From Candidatus Njordarchaeota archaeon (GTDB lineage: Archaea > Thermoproteota > JANJXX01 > Panguiarchaeales > Panguiarchaeaceae): a DNA stretch of 7,446 bases. The notes below the pieces were generated by a model. The model ran no database searches. It was not told the origin of the DNA and saw only the letters and a program-made list of their open reading frames with translations. This document shows positions 6,853 to 7,446 of this stretch, one piece after another. The stretch lies in assembly GCA_029855985.1 (NCBI GenBank), contig JAGSHR010000240.1:1-7446 (forward strand), in the 5' to 3' direction. The stretch's first letter is position 1, and each line of letters starts with the position of its first letter. The position numbers and the translations under genes are program-made.

Positions 6853-7380
6853 ATGGCGAATGAAAAGGAAGTAAAGGATTCCTACACGGTAATGACTCAC
6901 ACTGTTTTGCCTAGGGACGCAAATAGCCATGGACAACTATATGGTGGTAAACTCGTTGACTGGATTGACCAAATAGGTGCAATAGTAGCCGTAAGACACT
7001 CTAATAGCAAAGTGGTAACGGCATCCATAGATTCCTTACATTTCCTCGTTCCAATAAAGATAGGAGACATCGTGACTCTACACGCATGGATCAATTATGT
7101 AGGAAGAACAAGTATGGAAGTCGAAGTTCACGTAGAAGTCGAAAACCCAGCAGAAAACAGGTACGCTCACGCATGTACAGCCTACTTGACCTATGTAGCC
7201 ATTGATGAAAACGGGAAGCCAAGGGAGGTTCCTAGGTTAAAACTCAACACTGAAGAAGAAAAGAAGAGGTTTAAAGAAGCGGAGAAAAGAAGAAAAGCAA
7301 GACTTGAACTAAAAAAGCAATTAATAGAATCATGGAGAAAAGCGGTAGAAGAGAGAGGGAAAGGAAAATACTTCTACTAA
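6853..7380 (+). CDS. hotdog-fold acyl-CoA thioesterase (YciA/BACH-like)
   Basis: Hydrolyses acyl-CoA to free acid and CoA; cytosolic. 175 aa. The single hotdog domain covers about 10-120 and shows the family pattern: LPRDANSHGQLYGGKLVDWID at 19-39, with N24 the likely catalytic Asn and D39 at the end of the central helix; VVTASIDSLHFLVPIKIGD at 54-72; then YVGRTSMEVEVHV at 82-94. Such proteins work as dimers or hexamers, so the second half of each active site comes from a partner. Residues 131-175 form a charged extension (EEEKKRF...KARLELKKQ) that looks like a long helix. Archaea make little fatty acid, so the natural substrate is unclear; short or branched acyl-CoAs from amino acid breakdown are possible. 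It is transcribed away from the PglZ-domain gene and appears to be a single-gene unit. Family call firm, substrate unknown. Confidence 0.9.
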   Translation: MANEKEVKDSYTVMTHTVLPRDANSHGQLYGGKLVDWIDQIGAIVAVRHSNSKVVTASIDSLHFLVPIKIGDIVTLHAWINYVGRTSMEVEVHVEVENPAENRYAHACTAYLTYVAIDENGKPREVPRLKLNTEEEKKRFKEAEKRRKARLELKKQLIESWRKAVEERGKGKYFY

Positions 7381-7399
7381 ATGCTAATCAGTTTATGGG

Positions 7400-7422
7400 T
7401 TAATTTTATTTGTTTTATTTTT
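7400..7422 (+). terminator. T-rich terminator of the thioesterase gene
   Basis: T4, T4 and T5 runs within 23 nt, starting 20 nt after the stop codon, with no clear hairpin. This is a typical archaeal U-rich termination signal. Confidence 0.5.
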
Positions 7423-7426
7423 GAGG

Positions 7427-7446
7427 CTGTCTCTTTATACACATCT
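7427..7446 (+). other. Nextera/Tn5 mosaic-end adapter sequence (artefact)
   Basis: The final 20 bases match the 19-nt Nextera adapter CTGTCTCTTATACACATCT apart from one extra T (TTT instead of TT). It sits exactly at the edge of the window. It is best read as untrimmed library adapter at a contig end, so genomic sequence probably stops at about 7426. Confidence 0.85.

Overview
The window looks archaeal, most likely from a thermophilic, AT-rich lineage. The sequence signs are: archaeal TATA-box-like elements, GGTG Shine-Dalgarno motifs 7-9 nt before three of the four main starts, oligo-T tracts rather than strong GC hairpins at gene ends, Arg coded mostly by AGA/AGG, many ATA Ile codons, and Lys-rich proteins. 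I cannot name the phylum. The last 20 bases nearly match the Nextera (Tn5 mosaic end) sequencing adapter, so the window probably ends at the raw end of an assembled contig, perhaps from a metagenome.

Layout. (1) 1-61: possible 3' tail of an upstream gene. (2) 80-2023 (+): a type IA DNA topoisomerase of the archaeal topo I/III kind, with no zinc fingers and a poly-Lys/Arg tail. (3) 2027-3307 (-): class II (bacterial-type) HMG-CoA reductase of the mevalonate pathway, convergent with the topoisomerase and separated from it by 3 bp. (4) 3308-3466: spacer with a possible terminator and a promoter-like element. (5) 3467-6388 (-): a 973-residue protein with a C-terminal PglZ domain (alkaline phosphatase superfamily) whose metal and nucleophile residues all appear present, and a long N-terminal region I do not recognise. 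No other BREX genes are visible. (6) 6389-6852: 464 bp without a convincing gene. It holds the probable pglZ-type promoter, a 14-codon upstream ORF in frame with that gene, a second TATA box with nothing obvious downstream, and the promoter of the next gene. (7) 6853-7380 (+): a hotdog-fold acyl-CoA thioesterase, followed by a T-rich terminator and then adapter sequence.

The genes do not form one obvious pathway. The topoisomerase is chromosome maintenance, HMG-CoA reductase commits HMG-CoA to isoprenoid ether lipids, and the thioesterase acts on CoA esters. The PglZ protein is the least explained item and the best candidate for something undescribed.
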